Shown here one piece after another: positions 1-10,838 of a stretch of 64,000 nt of DNA. Both the position numbers and the translations under genes were made by a program. The notes under the pieces were generated by a model that did no database searches, was not told where the DNA came from, and saw only the letters and a list, made by a program, of their open reading frames with translations. Source of the stretch: Phlyctochytrium arcticum (lineage: Eukaryota > Chytridiomycota > Chytridiomycetes > Chytridiales > Chytridiaceae); assembly GCA_025602905.1 (NCBI GenBank), contig JAHLKI010000026.1:1-64000 (forward strand), in the 5' to 3' direction. The first letter of the stretch is position 1; each line of letters begins with the position of its first letter.

Positions 1-267
1 AACTTCATGGAACGTCCGATTACTTGATGCCTCGTGGTGTATAGATGTATCATCAAAATCCAGTGAAATACCTAAGATCAGTTATTACACTAAGACATAT
101 TCCTGAATCTAGGTATTTCACCGGATTTTATGTGTTGCATTTTATTGATTCGTATGGCAATGTGTTGAGTATGTTGAAAAAAGCACAGATAGCCCTCGCT
201 GCCTCATAAAAATCGTGTGGGGTAATTATGCCTATTGCGCGACATCGGGGTGCTTCTTATGGTATCA

Positions 268-776
268 CTACTTCTTGCGCTTCTTCCGCTTCTTCCGCTT
301 CTTCTGCTTTGAGCGTATCGGCGCCATATTCTCTGGATCGGATTCTGCTAATTCGAATATTTCATATGACCCAAGACTTACCCACTCTTGGTGAGGTGGT
401 CCAAGTCCATAACTATCGATGAGAACCAATTCTTCTGTATACATCATCATGGCAATTTGACATGGGAGCATGTCCTTAAGCGGATCATTATATTGGTAAT
501 CGGAAATTGTATGTATTTTTTTATAAATTCTTTTATTCTCATCAATTTTAACTGTGCCCCGCCATACATCCATTATTATACTGTTAGGGGGAAATAGATA
601 TGATTTCTCCCATTTAATGTTCAAGTACTTTGTGATGTACTTGTCAAGTAGTTCTCTATGTTCCAAGGGAATCTCGAGTTTCAAGGGTTGCCATTTAAAA
701 GCCTCTCTCAGTTTCATTTTGCATCAATGTCACCACATGATTCTATTTGTAACACTATTTCAATTGGAAATCTCAT
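268..776 (-). pseudogene. Repeated family protein, copy 1 (frameshifted)
   Basis: I do not recognise the family. This is the first of three related copies in the window; the others are at 827-1213 (minus) and 10341-10838 (plus). Compared with them, an intact start is present at 776 (MRFPIEIVLQ), but one A is missing from an A-run near 717-722. The frame there hits TGA, and the rest of the protein continues from an internal ATG at 717 (MKLREAFKWQP). The remaining 149 aa end in a very basic tail of repeated KKRK units made by a 12-bp-like DNA repeat, which could be a nuclear localisation signal. Homology with copy 3 extends into both flanks (about 190-840). If translation can start at 717 the gene may still be functional. 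Confidence 0.5.
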
Positions 777-826
777 CTTTAACAAAGCTTTAAAAATTTA
801 TGGATGGTTTGGTGCGGACTGGAGTC

Positions 827-1213
827 TTAGTCATATTCTGAATCTTCTGAATCCTCATATTCTGATTCTTCTTCTAAATCATCATGTATGAGGCTTGACA
901 TCTTATTGTCTTCCTCATTCCAAAACGCTAAATAGTGTTTCCCAGTATACCTTATTCTAATACGATCAAAAGACTGGCCCCATCCAGGATGTATTATTAC
1001 TGTTATTCGTACCGATTTCTCAATTTCTTTCACATCACCAAGTTTAATTCTTGCGACCCATTCTTTCACATTTGTACCTACTTCTGCATAATCTTTCACT
1101 TTTCTCCATATGATTTGTAGAGACTTTGTAATGTAGCTTTCAAGTAATTCTCTATGTTCCAAGGGGATCTTGAGTTTCAAGGGTTGCCATTTAAGAGCCT
1201 CTCTCAGTTTCAT
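827..1213 (-). CDS. Repeated family protein, copy 2 (divergent C-terminus)
   Basis: Unknown protein of 128 aa from the ATG at 1213. Its first 35-40 residues (MKLREALKWQPLKLKIPLEH) match copies 1 and 3 closely. After about residue 40 it diverges completely and ends in an acidic tail (EEESEYEDSEDSEYD) instead of the basic tail of the other two. The frame is open upstream of 1213 and encodes the same leader as copy 3 (PIEIVLQIESCGDIDAKM), but no ATG is seen there, so the start is uncertain. It looks like a mosaic of a shared N-terminal module with a different C-terminal module. No function is proposed. Confidence 0.45.
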   Translation of the reverse strand: MKLREALKWQPLKLKIPLEHRELLESYITKSLQIIWRKVKDYAEVGTNVKEWVARIKLGDVKEIEKSVRITVIIHPGWGQSFDRIRIRYTGKHYLAFWNEEDNKMSSLIHDDLEEESEYEDSEDSEYD

Positions 1214-1390
1214 TTTTGCATCAATGTCACCACATGATTCTATTTGTAACACTATTTCAATGGGAAACCGTATCGCGACATTCAAAATATGCACTTTTGC
1301 TCTCCACACGATTTTCGCATGACAAAGTTGTGTCAAAGTTGTGACAAAGTTGATTGGAAATATGACATGCTCTACACAACAACTATCTGA

Positions 1391-1717
1391 CTACTCTACG
1401 TTCTTCTTCACTAATCCACTATACATCCTGGCTTTAGACGATCTGATCTCCTTGACAAAATTGGCGACTTGCTTGTAGAAAATGATCTTGCCAACAGTAT
1501 CCTTCCGACCTTGATTTTGGTCAGCGTATTCCTCATATAGCGCTTGTTTCACAACGCAATCATTGTCCTTCCCAGTCAACTCGTAATTCTCAGACAACCA
1601 TCTCCCGCATACCGATGACTTCAGAAGTACTTGCTGTGAATATGCCGTGACTGATTGGGGTTTATTAACCTTGTACTGGTTGGGACCAATTCGTGCCACA
1701 AAGATGTCGAGAAGCAT
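1391..1717 (-). CDS. Hypothetical protein, possible winged-helix domain
   Basis: ORF of 108 aa beginning MLLDIFVARIGPNQYK. The central part has the layout of a small helical DNA-binding domain: GRWLSENYELTGKDNDCVVK, then LYEEYADQ, then FYKQVANFVKEI and a run rich in Ser, Lys and Arg. That order resembles RFX-like or D5-primase C-terminal winged-helix modules found in giant viruses and some basal fungi. This is pattern resemblance only and is weakly held. A second open frame at 1665-1853 on the same strand overlaps its start in another frame and may be an upstream exon. The neighbouring repeats suggest an accessory or mobile origin. Confidence 0.3.
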   Translation of the reverse strand: MLLDIFVARIGPNQYKVNKPQSVTAYSQQVLLKSSVCGRWLSENYELTGKDNDCVVKQALYEEYADQNQGRKDTVGKIIFYKQVANFVKEIRSSKARMYSGLVKKNVE

Positions 1718-1860
1718 TCTGATGAATTAGAATGAATGTATTCTCTGGGAATGAAGGTACTATTGGTTTACGGTAGATTCTTGCTTGTATCACTTCAAGG
1801 TTTTCAAGGTTAGAGGGAAGCGATCCCGCCAACACTACATTCTCTATCAGCACAGCGTTG

Positions 1861-2283
1861 CTATGACTACTATAATGAACTCCGATGTGCTTGAAGGGTG
1901 ATTGATAATCAGATTGATAATTGATTCACAACAAAAATGTAAGTTATAAGTTATCAATTAGGAACCGGCATGGGAGATGAAAATCTCATAAGTTTTCAGA
2001 GAAATATAAGTTATGGGCCCATAAGAAATGGGAGGGATGACTGTACAAGGATACATCTCCAAGATGTACGTGGCGGCTACATGTGGGAAAATGCACGTCG
2101 CGGACGACAATTGGCATGCGGACGTCTGTGTCCTTTTGTTTACCGTGGATTTCCCGAGATGGCGTAATCAATAGTGAAGCGGATTTTGAAACGTCGACTC
2201 TTCAACGGCAAATTTTTACGACTGCTCTTTGTCCCATGCTTCGACTTTCTGCTGATACCAAAGCCATTCGTTTGTCCAAGATT
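1861..2283. other. Intergenic, upstream of the class C GPCR
   Basis: AT-rich sequence with small direct repeats (a GATTGATAAT-like unit near 1900-1925). It contains no ORF I would call and no clear TATA box. It separates a minus-strand hypothetical gene from the plus-strand receptor gene and should hold both promoters. Confidence 0.4.
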
Positions 2284-5200
2284 ATGCATCTTTCAAGTCT
2301 CGTTCGTGTCCTGCGTTGTGCGCTGTGGTGTAGCATCGGAGCGTGTCTCGTTCTTTGCGCGGCCGACGCCGCTCCCACTGAGCTGAAGTTGGGGTTAGCC
2401 TGGCCACTATCAAGGTCTACCAAGTATGCAGCGGCAACACAAACTGTACAAGCTGTACTTAAGTATGCCCCTGCAAACTTTTTCATGTCTCGCTGTGTGA
2501 GTAAACTTCATTTGTGTTTGGCTAGTATGATCAATGGAAGGAATGACATCCTGCCCGACGTCGAAATCAAACTGCTTGCGGAAGACTCGTGGGTAGTGGG
2601 GGCAGTGTATGCTACCGAGACACAAGGAAAAGCCATTGCGGCCACCTACAAGCTTTCCGCGCAGGGTATGTTCAGAGGTTCAGCTGTTATATAGAGTAGT
2701 TTGACCAACGTCGCGATGGCCATTCCGTAAGGAGTTTTTGCCGTTGTTGGAGGTGATGACTGTCAATTGCCAAAAGCCCTTTCTCAAAACGTACTAAGAG
2801 TCCAAAAAGATTTCGCTAGCGAAACCACTGGATATGGCGCCCTCGTGACCACGGGGTACGTGCGTGTATCGAACTTCTTTTACACAAACTCTGCACCTAC
2901 TGATACGTTATGTAGGTTCAAGATTCCCCAATGTGTCCCGTTTGCTGGGTTGGATGACCTTTCAAACAAGAAAAAATACCCGTGAGCGGTGGTTGTTTGC
3001 AAACCGCGCGATTGGGATGTTGTCTCACGCATGTCCCCGTTCCTTCGTCAGTTACACTATTCGCATGATTCAGCCGAATTACATTATTGGTCGGAAAATG
3101 ATGAATTTAGTTGCATTTTACAACTGGACCAAGGTTGCTTTTCTTCACAGGTAAGTGGTTCTGTGATTCTTTCGAGCAGCATCGACATGATATTTTGCGG
3201 CGCTTGCAGTGGCAACGAATATGGGGCATCGTACGTTCCTGCCATTTTAGATGGCGCGCGCGCCAACAATATCAAGATACTGCTGAACCAGGAATACCTT
3301 ATTGGTGCCGGGGAGCCGCGAGACTTTGCGCAGCCTGTCCGAAACCTCGCTGACAGCGGTGCTCGAGTGATTGTAGTCTCTGGTTTGAACAGCATTTGGG
3401 TTCGTAGCTCGGCATTCCTAGCGCTTATTGAACGGAAATCGTAGGGAAACTCACCGATGGCACCCGGCTCTACATAGAAGCTGCCAAAGCAAATCTAACG
3501 GGCCCCGATTACGTCTGGATAATTGAACAGGGCAAGTAGTCATTTGTTGCTGTGGGACAACACATCATTTTCATTACTTGAACGAACTGCCTGTTCGTAT
3601 TCTTGGTTTCAGGCGTTTCACAAAGTATGATTATCGAACAACTTGGGAAAAACGCGGCGGCAGTGGTCGACATGTCCATTTTCCACGTGTTGGCGGAGGA
3701 ACCCGATTATGAAGCGCAACCTTTTCTAGAATTGGAAGATGCATGCAGTACAGCTGCAAGGCCTTCCGTTTGCTCCAGTGAAACGTGAGCATTGATGTAC
3801 TTTTTATCGAGTTTGTAGTGCGGCCGATTAACTCATTTCCATCATTTTTGCGCCTTAGACTATTGGCTGACTGCGTTTGGGCTTTAGCCTGGGGGTTTGA
3901 TAAGGTACCATTGGCAAGTTTCTAGATCGACGTGGGGGTACATGGACTGACCGTTGTGCTACAAAAGTACTTGACGGACAAGAATATCTCTGCCAGCACC
4001 CTCGTTTCGCCAAACTACCTCAATGGCAGTATTCCGGCGCTCGACCTGTCGATGTTTAACACCAGCAAACCTGCAATCAGTGGATCCAAGCTCAACTTTG
4101 ATGCCAGCGGTGATTACATGTACGAAATTGGTGAGTGAGCGGGGAGCAATACATCATGGCGCTAGGCAAGATATCTGATCACCGCCAACTGTTCCCAGAC
4201 GCCATCTGGGTCCAGCAATATTATAACGAGAGCAATAACGAATCAAAGGGTGAGAATGATATTAAAGTGGCAGTCATTGATGGCCAAATGGACGTGGTCG
4301 CAACTGGCAATAGGGCTGTATTCTTCGGTGGAAGATTGGTATAGTCTATGGTGGATCAATCTGATCCAGTGACTCTTTCCTAATATCTGGCATCAGGACA
4401 TTCCTCCAGACTTCAAACCATCGGTTGCTCAGAATGCCCCCTGGAACTCTCCTTTAAGCGCTGGCGTCGCTTTCCTTGCAGTTCTTTTCATTGTGCTAGG
4501 CCTAGTCTCAATGACGCTTATCTTCGTCTATCGGAACGAGGCAATCATTAAGAAAGCATCTTGGAGATCGCTTGCGCTTATCGCTTCTGGAACGAGCATT
4601 GCTAGTATTTCCCCCCTCCTCTATATTGGAACCCCAAGCAAAGTGCTGTGCATACTTCAGCCGATTGTCTTGAACGTTGGGTTCGGTAAGTCAACTGACG
4701 TGTATCCTTCCATATTTGTACGCTTATGGCTATGGGTGCAGGTCTTACATTTTCAAACTTGCTTGCAAAGACGTGGCGTGTGCATAAGGTATAGCAACCG
4801 GCCATCCATTGCAAAGTTTCGGCTGCTAATTCCCATCTAGATCTTTGCCAACACGAAAATGATGGCAGCGGCCGTAAACGATGCGAAACTCATGGCTTTT
4901 GCTGCAGTGTAAGAGCGTTCTCTCTACTGCCACTATTGCCTGAATGAACACTAATCCATGTTCTGTCATTCTCCAGGATCATTGTAATGGAGTTGCTTAT
5001 ATCCATTGTTTGGGTGACTTACGACACGCCCGCCGCCTCCGTCATTTATATGACAGAAGTCAAGCACATGCTGGTTTGTCAGTCGTTCAGCAGCAGCTTC
5101 CAGATAGCGATTACTGCCGTAAGCTTGGCTTTCAACGGCCTCCTGCTCGCGATGACCACGTACTTGAGCTACAGAATCAGAACCGTTCGCGCTGACTACA

Positions 5201-5954
5201 ATGAATCAAAATGGATCGGCATTTCAGTCTACAACATGGTTGCCATTTCAGCTCTCTTCCTTCCTCTGATATTTAATACGGTATGTGCCGTGGGCCGGGC
5301 TGTGGGTTTCGTATTGCTTAGCCAAATTTCCAACAGGATTTTATCGGATACTCCTTCATTTTACGCAGCTTGAGCGTAATTCTACCGGTTGCAGTTTTCC
5401 AGATTTGTATCTTCGGTACCAAGTTTGCTCACCTTTTGAGACCCGCCAAGTCCGAGCCAGACATGTTGCTGACTGTCAGTTCCAAACGCCGGCATTCGCT
5501 GCCTGTCGGAGAACCGATCCTCCGCACCAAGACCATTGCTTGCAGCGTTGAAAAACAAGAGGCGAAGCGCATCAACGGCGTGCCCGTCCTGCAGTCCGTC
5601 TCTGGGCGACTTATGGCGTTGTCTTCGTTCTTTTCCCAGTGGAAAACAGCCAATGTTATCATTTTTCCTGGCTACATATTCTTGGAGTTTATTGGAGTCC
5701 GTAACGCTGGTCGCACGAAGTCTCTCCGTACGACTGGAGCGCTTGTAACGATTCTTGAGGATGGAGGATCAAGCGGCGAATCGGCAGGCGCGACGACGTC
5801 CTTCAATTTGTTTACCCGCGATGGAGCGCTTGAGATGATGCTGCCACTCAATGTTGCAAGGGAACTGGAGAATAGCATTGTACCGCCTACTTCAAATGTG
5901 GGTCCGGGCACAAAGGCACCCGCGACCAGTCATCCCAGAACCACCGATCAATAA
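2284..5954 (+). CDS. Class C (GABA-B-like) G-protein-coupled receptor
   Basis: Predicted 939-aa receptor in 15 exons, phases consistent throughout: 2284-2665, 2732-2855, 2916-2981, 3052-3150, 3210-3382, 3445-3531, 3613-3784, 3859-3904, 3926-4130, 4199-4338, 4397-4685, 4742-4788, 4841-4908, 4977-5280, 5337-5954. The ATG at 2284 was chosen because a signal peptide (hydrophobic core SIGACLVLCAADA) follows. The N-terminal half is a periplasmic-binding-protein type I ligand domain: start ELKLGLAWPLS, middle NEYGASYVPAILDG, then LTGPDYVWI and ADCVWALAW. Seven membrane segments follow from about 4450, then a cytoplasmic tail of about 170 aa. Class C receptors bind small ligands, often amino acids, and signal through heterotrimeric G proteins. 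Oddities are a GC-AG intron at 3532-3612 and an in-frame TAG at 3923-3925 that is avoided only by splicing out a 21-nt GT-AG interval. Confidence 0.85.
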
Positions 5955-6278
5955 GGGCTTCTTTTTCCTCCAACATAACTTGTGAAGCGGCATTGTGAAA
6001 TACCTTCCCAACCACCTTAAAATTTTTACCAGTCAATAGGTGACTCCTTTCATAAGTTTCTGTGCTGGTGATTGCTCTGTACTCGATTTATTCAATCGTG
6101 GGGAACTCTTATCGATATATTGCTTATTGCTACAAGCTAAATTCAGACTTTTACCACAATCGGTGTATCGTTTAGGTAACAATTACTCAAGGGCTATATC
6201 ATAACACTCCCCCTGAGCACGAGAGTATCTGTCTTGTGTGTTGTATCAACTTGTATGGCTGATCCAGATGCGTATGTA

Positions 6279-6952
6279 TCACTTCCAATCAACTCCCGCC
6301 GATGGCCTTAATAACGCTCTCAACGGTGGGCACACTTTGAGGGCTTCACAAACAATTCGTGATCTTGCAGAACGCTTCAGTACAGTATCGACAATGCTAT
6401 CGATAGTCTTTGATGTTATGACAACGACATATTTATCGATCAAGTCGACCAAAGAATCTTGTTCATTAGCCGTTGAAACGCAAAACGTTATTTCTTCACA
6501 ATTTTGAACATCATCCAACTCGGCTCCTGTTGCCCGCGGTTCTCGAGAAAACTTCAATATACAAACGTTCTCAATCTTTGAAAACTCCCAAATGGAACTG
6601 CGCACTCCTGAATCCAATATCTCGCTTGAATCACAAAGCGACCAATTGCGACCATTGTCATCTTGCGAAAAGAATGGATTTTCTTGAACATGGAAACGGT
6701 GCAAAGAAACCAAACTGAGAAAAGATAGGCGATTCGCCGGATGGGGTCTTGCATGTCATCCAGACGCTTTAGTAACTGGAAAGACGAATATTTCCGAGTT
6801 TCAGAATCGCTGCTGACAGTACTCATGATACGGATAAAGGTGGACTTGGGCTCCGTCCAGGGACTTTTGCAAAAGCCACGCCATCGCGGAACTTTCCCAT
6901 TGTCGTACGCTTCTGGAGTTGCCACCAAGGATTTGAAATACCTTTGGACCAA
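6279..6952 (-). other. Two overlapping minus-strand ORFs, no recognised product
   Basis: Between the receptor and the transposase, two minus-strand frames stay open: 6554-6952 (begins MVQRYFKSLVATPEAYD) and 6279-6713 (contains DDVQNCEEITFCVSTANEQ and DLIDKYVVVITSKTIDSIVD). They could be exons of one gene, with an intron around 6660-6715, but I could not find splice sites that keep the phase. The second frame has a balanced amino-acid composition and looks more protein-like. No family is recognised. The flanks 5955-6278 and 6953-7090 show nothing clear. Confidence 0.2.
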
Positions 6953-7090
6953 TCACACGAGTGGAAGACTCCGGGAACGATCATCATTGGTTGAGATCGC
7001 TTAGGACGCCAAGGCTTCAGCCTCAGAACAGTAGGCTAGATGGTCGGTGAAGTTTCCCCCTTGTATAGTTACCCCTTCCCCCGATTTTGT

Positions 7091-7098
7091 TATAAAAG
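7091..7098 (+). promoter_or_regulatory. TATA box
   Basis: TATAAAAG, the same form as at 11457 and 29398. The sequence downstream leads into the truncated transposase rather than a gene with a clear ATG. It may mark the promoter of a gene displaced by the insertion. Confidence 0.35.
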
Positions 7099-7184
7099 CC
7101 GAGTGGTCGTCGCCCCCTTTTGTAAGAATAACCAGACTCTCCTGAGAAGTTCAATATATACTCGTATTTGTTACTACTTCTACC

Positions 7185-8054
7185 TTGCCTACGATCTGTC
7201 CCTGCTGCCTGTTACATCAATGGACCCAGGACAAGCGTCATTGGGCCAAAGAAGACTGGCAGCATGTGATTTTTTCGGACGAGTCCTTCTTTACGTTGTT
7301 CGGCACTGCAACAAAGAAAATTTGGCGTGAGCCGGGGGATACCCACAAATACGCCATCCAAAATTGCATCCCACGAGTGCAAAAGAACGGTGGAGGGGTC
7401 ATGGTTTGGAGCTTTATTTGGCATGGGGGAGTTGGGCCACTTGTGATTTGTGATGGAGCAAGAATCAACTCCGTCTATTACTGCGACAACATCCTCTCTG
7501 TTTATCAGACCTGGTTGAAAGACTTTTCCCCATTCGACCGCAGTTGCTTCCTTTTGCAGGAAGATAACGCTTCTTGCCATGTCAGCAAGGCGACTACTGC
7601 ATGGAAGAATGATCAGCAAATGCGGCTGCTGCAGCGCAAATGGCCTGCAACTTCTCCAGATCTTAACCCAATAGAACACTGCTGGAACACTCTGGAGAAA
7701 GCAGTTAGGGAGAGACGTCCCCTTCCTTCGGGGAAGGCCGGCCTCATCAAAGCCCTGCAAGAAGAATGGGCGAAACTATCAGTAGATTACATAGATTATC
7801 TCTACGATAGACAGACTAGAGCTATAAATTGTGTGGGAGGCCGAGGGCAAGACCACAAGATTTTAATTCGAACCACATTTGACATTTGGATTGTTTCTAC
7901 AGGTACATCTTGTGGAACGGACAGAACTTTCCCGCACAGAGGAGTAGTGTCACGTTCCTCGTCTGTCAAAGAAGTTTATTCCGCGGACTTAATGAGCCGC
8001 TCCGTATCTTCTCTCGGGTCCCAACCAGGGTCCTCCTCACAACCCCCCTCGTGA
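7185..8054 (+). mobile_element. Tc1/mariner-type transposase fragment (DDE_3 catalytic domain)
   Basis: The open frame encodes the catalytic half of a Tc1/mariner transposase, the enzyme that cuts and pastes the element at TA sites. The triad is visible: D in HVIFSDESFF (about residue 32), D127 in LLQEDNASCH, and E164 in SPDLNPIEHCW. Spacing between the last two is 36 residues, against 34 in classical Tc1 elements. Conserved surroundings such as GGGVMVWSFIWHGG are intact. The N-terminal paired-like DNA-binding half is missing, there is no ATG at the start, and I could not find terminal inverted repeats. Similarity fades after about 7860 (RGQDHK). The copy is therefore a 5'-truncated, probably dead fragment. 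Confidence 0.85.
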
Positions 8055-8130
8055 TTTGCATTTTCAAAAACCACTGCAGGATTTCCGGCAGTGGTATGAC
8101 TCATTGCTTAGTTGTGTAGAGCGCTAGATC

Positions 8131-8816
8131 TCAATGCTTCTTGATTGGAATCCCACAATTCCAGTTCTCAATTATCAACTCAATTGCCCCAACCTTTTTC
8201 ATTATCCCAGTCTCACACGTATTGTTGAGAAATTCAACTTCCTTCTTGTCATAAAATCGTGTGTTGAACACGCTCCAAGTTCCCTCGCCAACGATGGCTG
8301 TGCCACATGCCACATCGCCGAGCCATCAATTAGTGGTTGTGAGGACCCTGGGTCCCAACGCGGTAAACTTCCATCCTATTCGAGTGGAATATCCAAGCTA
8401 CTACTCGAGTGAGTAGTAAAGTACCTCTCCCGATCTGGGAAGCGTGGCGATCACCTCTTGGTATTTGTCTCCGAGTGTAAGAAACTCGGCCACAAGTGTG
8501 TCGAAGTCTTTGGCAAACGGCAATGGATTATTGGCGTCGATGGACTCCAGCGCGCATTCGAACGGTCCGTCGTCAGCACGCAATAAGGAACATCAAATGG
8601 TCTGTTTGCTGTCTGACAAAACAAACGTTAACTTTGGATCACTCGCAACAAATTCAAATACACATACCATCTGATATTTGAAGTTTGATCTCCCTTACGA
8701 ATGTCAGACGAGTGTGGTTCCATGAGTCGATGGTGTACCGGACCTTGCTGAAGTCCAAGTTGCGGAGCCAAGATGGATCCTTCCAAGATTCGGCTTTGTT
8801 CTAGTGAGATGTACAC
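8131..8816 (-). other. Minus-strand ORF cluster, unresolved
   Basis: Three short minus-strand frames: 8628-8816 (MYISLEQSRILEGSILAPQL), 8401-8583 (ADDGPFECALESIDANNPL, then FDTLVAEFLTLGDKYQEVI) and 8131-8313 (GEGTWSVFNTRFYDKKEVEF). They have plausible protein composition and could be exons of one gene. A good GT-AG interval lies at about 8613-8667, but it joins the first two out of frame with a stop. The cluster may be a decayed gene. No family is recognised. Confidence 0.2.
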
Positions 8817-9619
8817 TGAATTTGGAAGTGAATCTGGAAGTGAATCTTAAAGTGAGATTAAAGTGAATCTGGAAGTAAAATTCTAAATCAGAATTCGTAA
8901 AGTTGTGTCTTATGTTTACATGTTTACATAAGCCAAACAACTTCAGACACTTGATGTCAACTATTTTGAAACGTGGGAAAATACGTTTGGATTAACCCGC
9001 GCGATAATGGAAACACAAGTCAATAGTACACTCCTTGTTTTATATGATTCTTTGAATTATTGAACACCGCAGAGTTTTGTAAATAATGGTGATGAATTCA
9101 ACGCAGAAAGAGAATGTAAGATTTTTTTCCCCCTTGCATCCATATTCGATGCATTCAACATTCCTAAAACTTGCTTCTTGCTTCACTACAGTATTACTTC
9201 TCTGAGCCGTTTTTGTTCTTTATCCGTCTGGTAGTTTACTTGGCCTCTCATCTCATGTCTATACGTACACCATCACATCCATCTACGAGATATCTTTCTT
9301 ACTTGGAGCTCAGACGGGTTATGGTTATTCCGCGGACCGACCTTGTTCATATGGGCAGACCTGTATACCTGTGAGGACGGTGGAAAACAACCTATCTCCA
9401 CAATATCAGTACCGCTCATCATACTACTTAGTCATCAATTGTGTGGTTGAATGGCAAGTAAAAAGATGTGTTAAGATGTAGGCGATAGCTACTAGTCCAC
9501 GTCTGGGCATCAACTATACGAGATGCGTTTATACGAATACAAGGAATCCAGTCCCGTCTCATACAAGCATGAGTGGGGAAGCCGGCACCGGGGAGAACGG
9601 CACATAAAAACGGAAATGA

Positions 9620-9620
<1 letters not shown>
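8817..9620. other. Intergenic; short degenerate tandem repeat at 8815-8885
   Basis: AT-rich. At 8815-8885 a unit like GGAAGTGAATCT recurs about five times with variation. Nothing else is recognisable up to the poly-G tract. Confidence 0.4.

Positions 9621-9655
<35 letters not shown>
9621..9655 (+). repeat. Poly-G tract, 35 bases
   Basis: An uninterrupted run of 35 G follows GGAAATGAC and precedes GATACACGC. It is far longer than the other G-runs in the window (16 at 47193, 13 at 47698). The true length may differ because such tracts are hard to sequence. Confidence 0.95.
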
Positions 9656-9656
<1 letters not shown>

Positions 9657-10340
9657 TACACGCAAGCGGCCTTGATCAAAAAACAACATAGATACATGTA
9701 AGAACATTATAAATGGGTGAAGAGCAACAGTGCAGGCAATCAGTACTTCGTGAAGGTCGCCAATCTCAGTGGCAGATGGGAACAACAGCTGATTATCCTC
9801 TCCCAGTTTTTGCCAATCCCCCCTCCCTCGGTCACAAAAAAACAGAACGTTTCCAAATAACGGTCACATTCTTGGTTTGGTCTTTCAGAACTCGTAGCTC
9901 AAGTTCATGCAAAACATGACCATCATTCGTGTGGTCTTAAAGTCTAACTCAGGCATCCACTTTAAGTCCAAGTCTTTTTGATCAATATAACAGTTTTTTG
10001 AACCATTGAGTTCGTTATGAGATACAGGGATATCTTACAAGCTATGCCGCAGAAGAGTCTGATGATACCATTTCATCTAATCGGCATACATCACTCATCC
10101 TTGGCTTTGAAGGAATGCCATAGGTCACACGCAACATTTGTTTCTTCCAAAACACAAAACGATTTTTGCAAGAATGTGCTGAAATTGTGTGTGGCAACAA
10201 GCACCAACACGTAGGACAACAGTTTTGATATGCAGGATGCCGGGGGTATGATGGGGTTTATCAGCGCTACAGGTGCTTGATTATGACTAAGACTCCAGTC
10301 CGCACCAAACCATCCATAAATTTGTAAAGCTTTGTTAATA

Positions 10341-10838
10341 ATGGTCCCAATTGAAATAGTGTTACATATAGAATTGTGTGGTGACATTGATGCCAAGATG
10401 AAGCTGAGAGAGGCTCTTAAATGGCAACCCAAGAAACTCACGATTTCCTTGCAACACACAAAATTAATTGACAAGGGCATCACAAAGTACTTGAACATTA
10501 AATGGGAAAAATCATATCTATTTCCCCCTAACAGTATAAAACTGGATTTATGGCGGGCCGCAGTTACATTTGATGAGAATAAACGTATTTATAAAACAAT
10601 ACATACAATTTCCGATTACCAATATAATGATCCGCTTAAGGATATGCACCCTTGTCAAATTGCCATGATAATGTATACAGAGGTTGTTCTCATCGCTAGT
10701 TATGGACTCGGACTACGTTATCAAGAGTGGAAAAGTCGTGGGTCATATGCAATATTTGAATTATCAAAATCCGATCCAAAGAATACGGCGCCGATACCCA
10801 AGAAGCAGAAGAAGCGCAAGAAGCGCAAGAAGCCATAA
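10341..10838 (+). CDS. Repeated family protein, copy 3 (intact)
   Basis: A 165-aa unknown protein from the ATG at 10341 (MVPIEIVLHIELCGDIDAKM). It is the only intact full-length copy of the family shared with 268-776 and, for the N-terminus, 827-1213. Shared blocks include KYLNIKWEKSYLFPPNSI, HTISDYQYNDPLKDM and SYGLG, and the C-terminus is a basic tail (KKQKKRKKRKKP) that could be a nuclear localisation signal. Nucleotide similarity to copy 1 continues about 70 bp upstream and some 30 bp downstream, in inverted orientation. A TATA box was not seen. No domain is recognised. Confidence 0.55.
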   Translation: MVPIEIVLHIELCGDIDAKMKLREALKWQPKKLTISLQHTKLIDKGITKYLNIKWEKSYLFPPNSIKLDLWRAAVTFDENKRIYKTIHTISDYQYNDPLKDMHPCQIAMIMYTEVVLIASYGLGLRYQEWKSRGSYAIFELSKSDPKNTAPIPKKQKKRKKRKKP

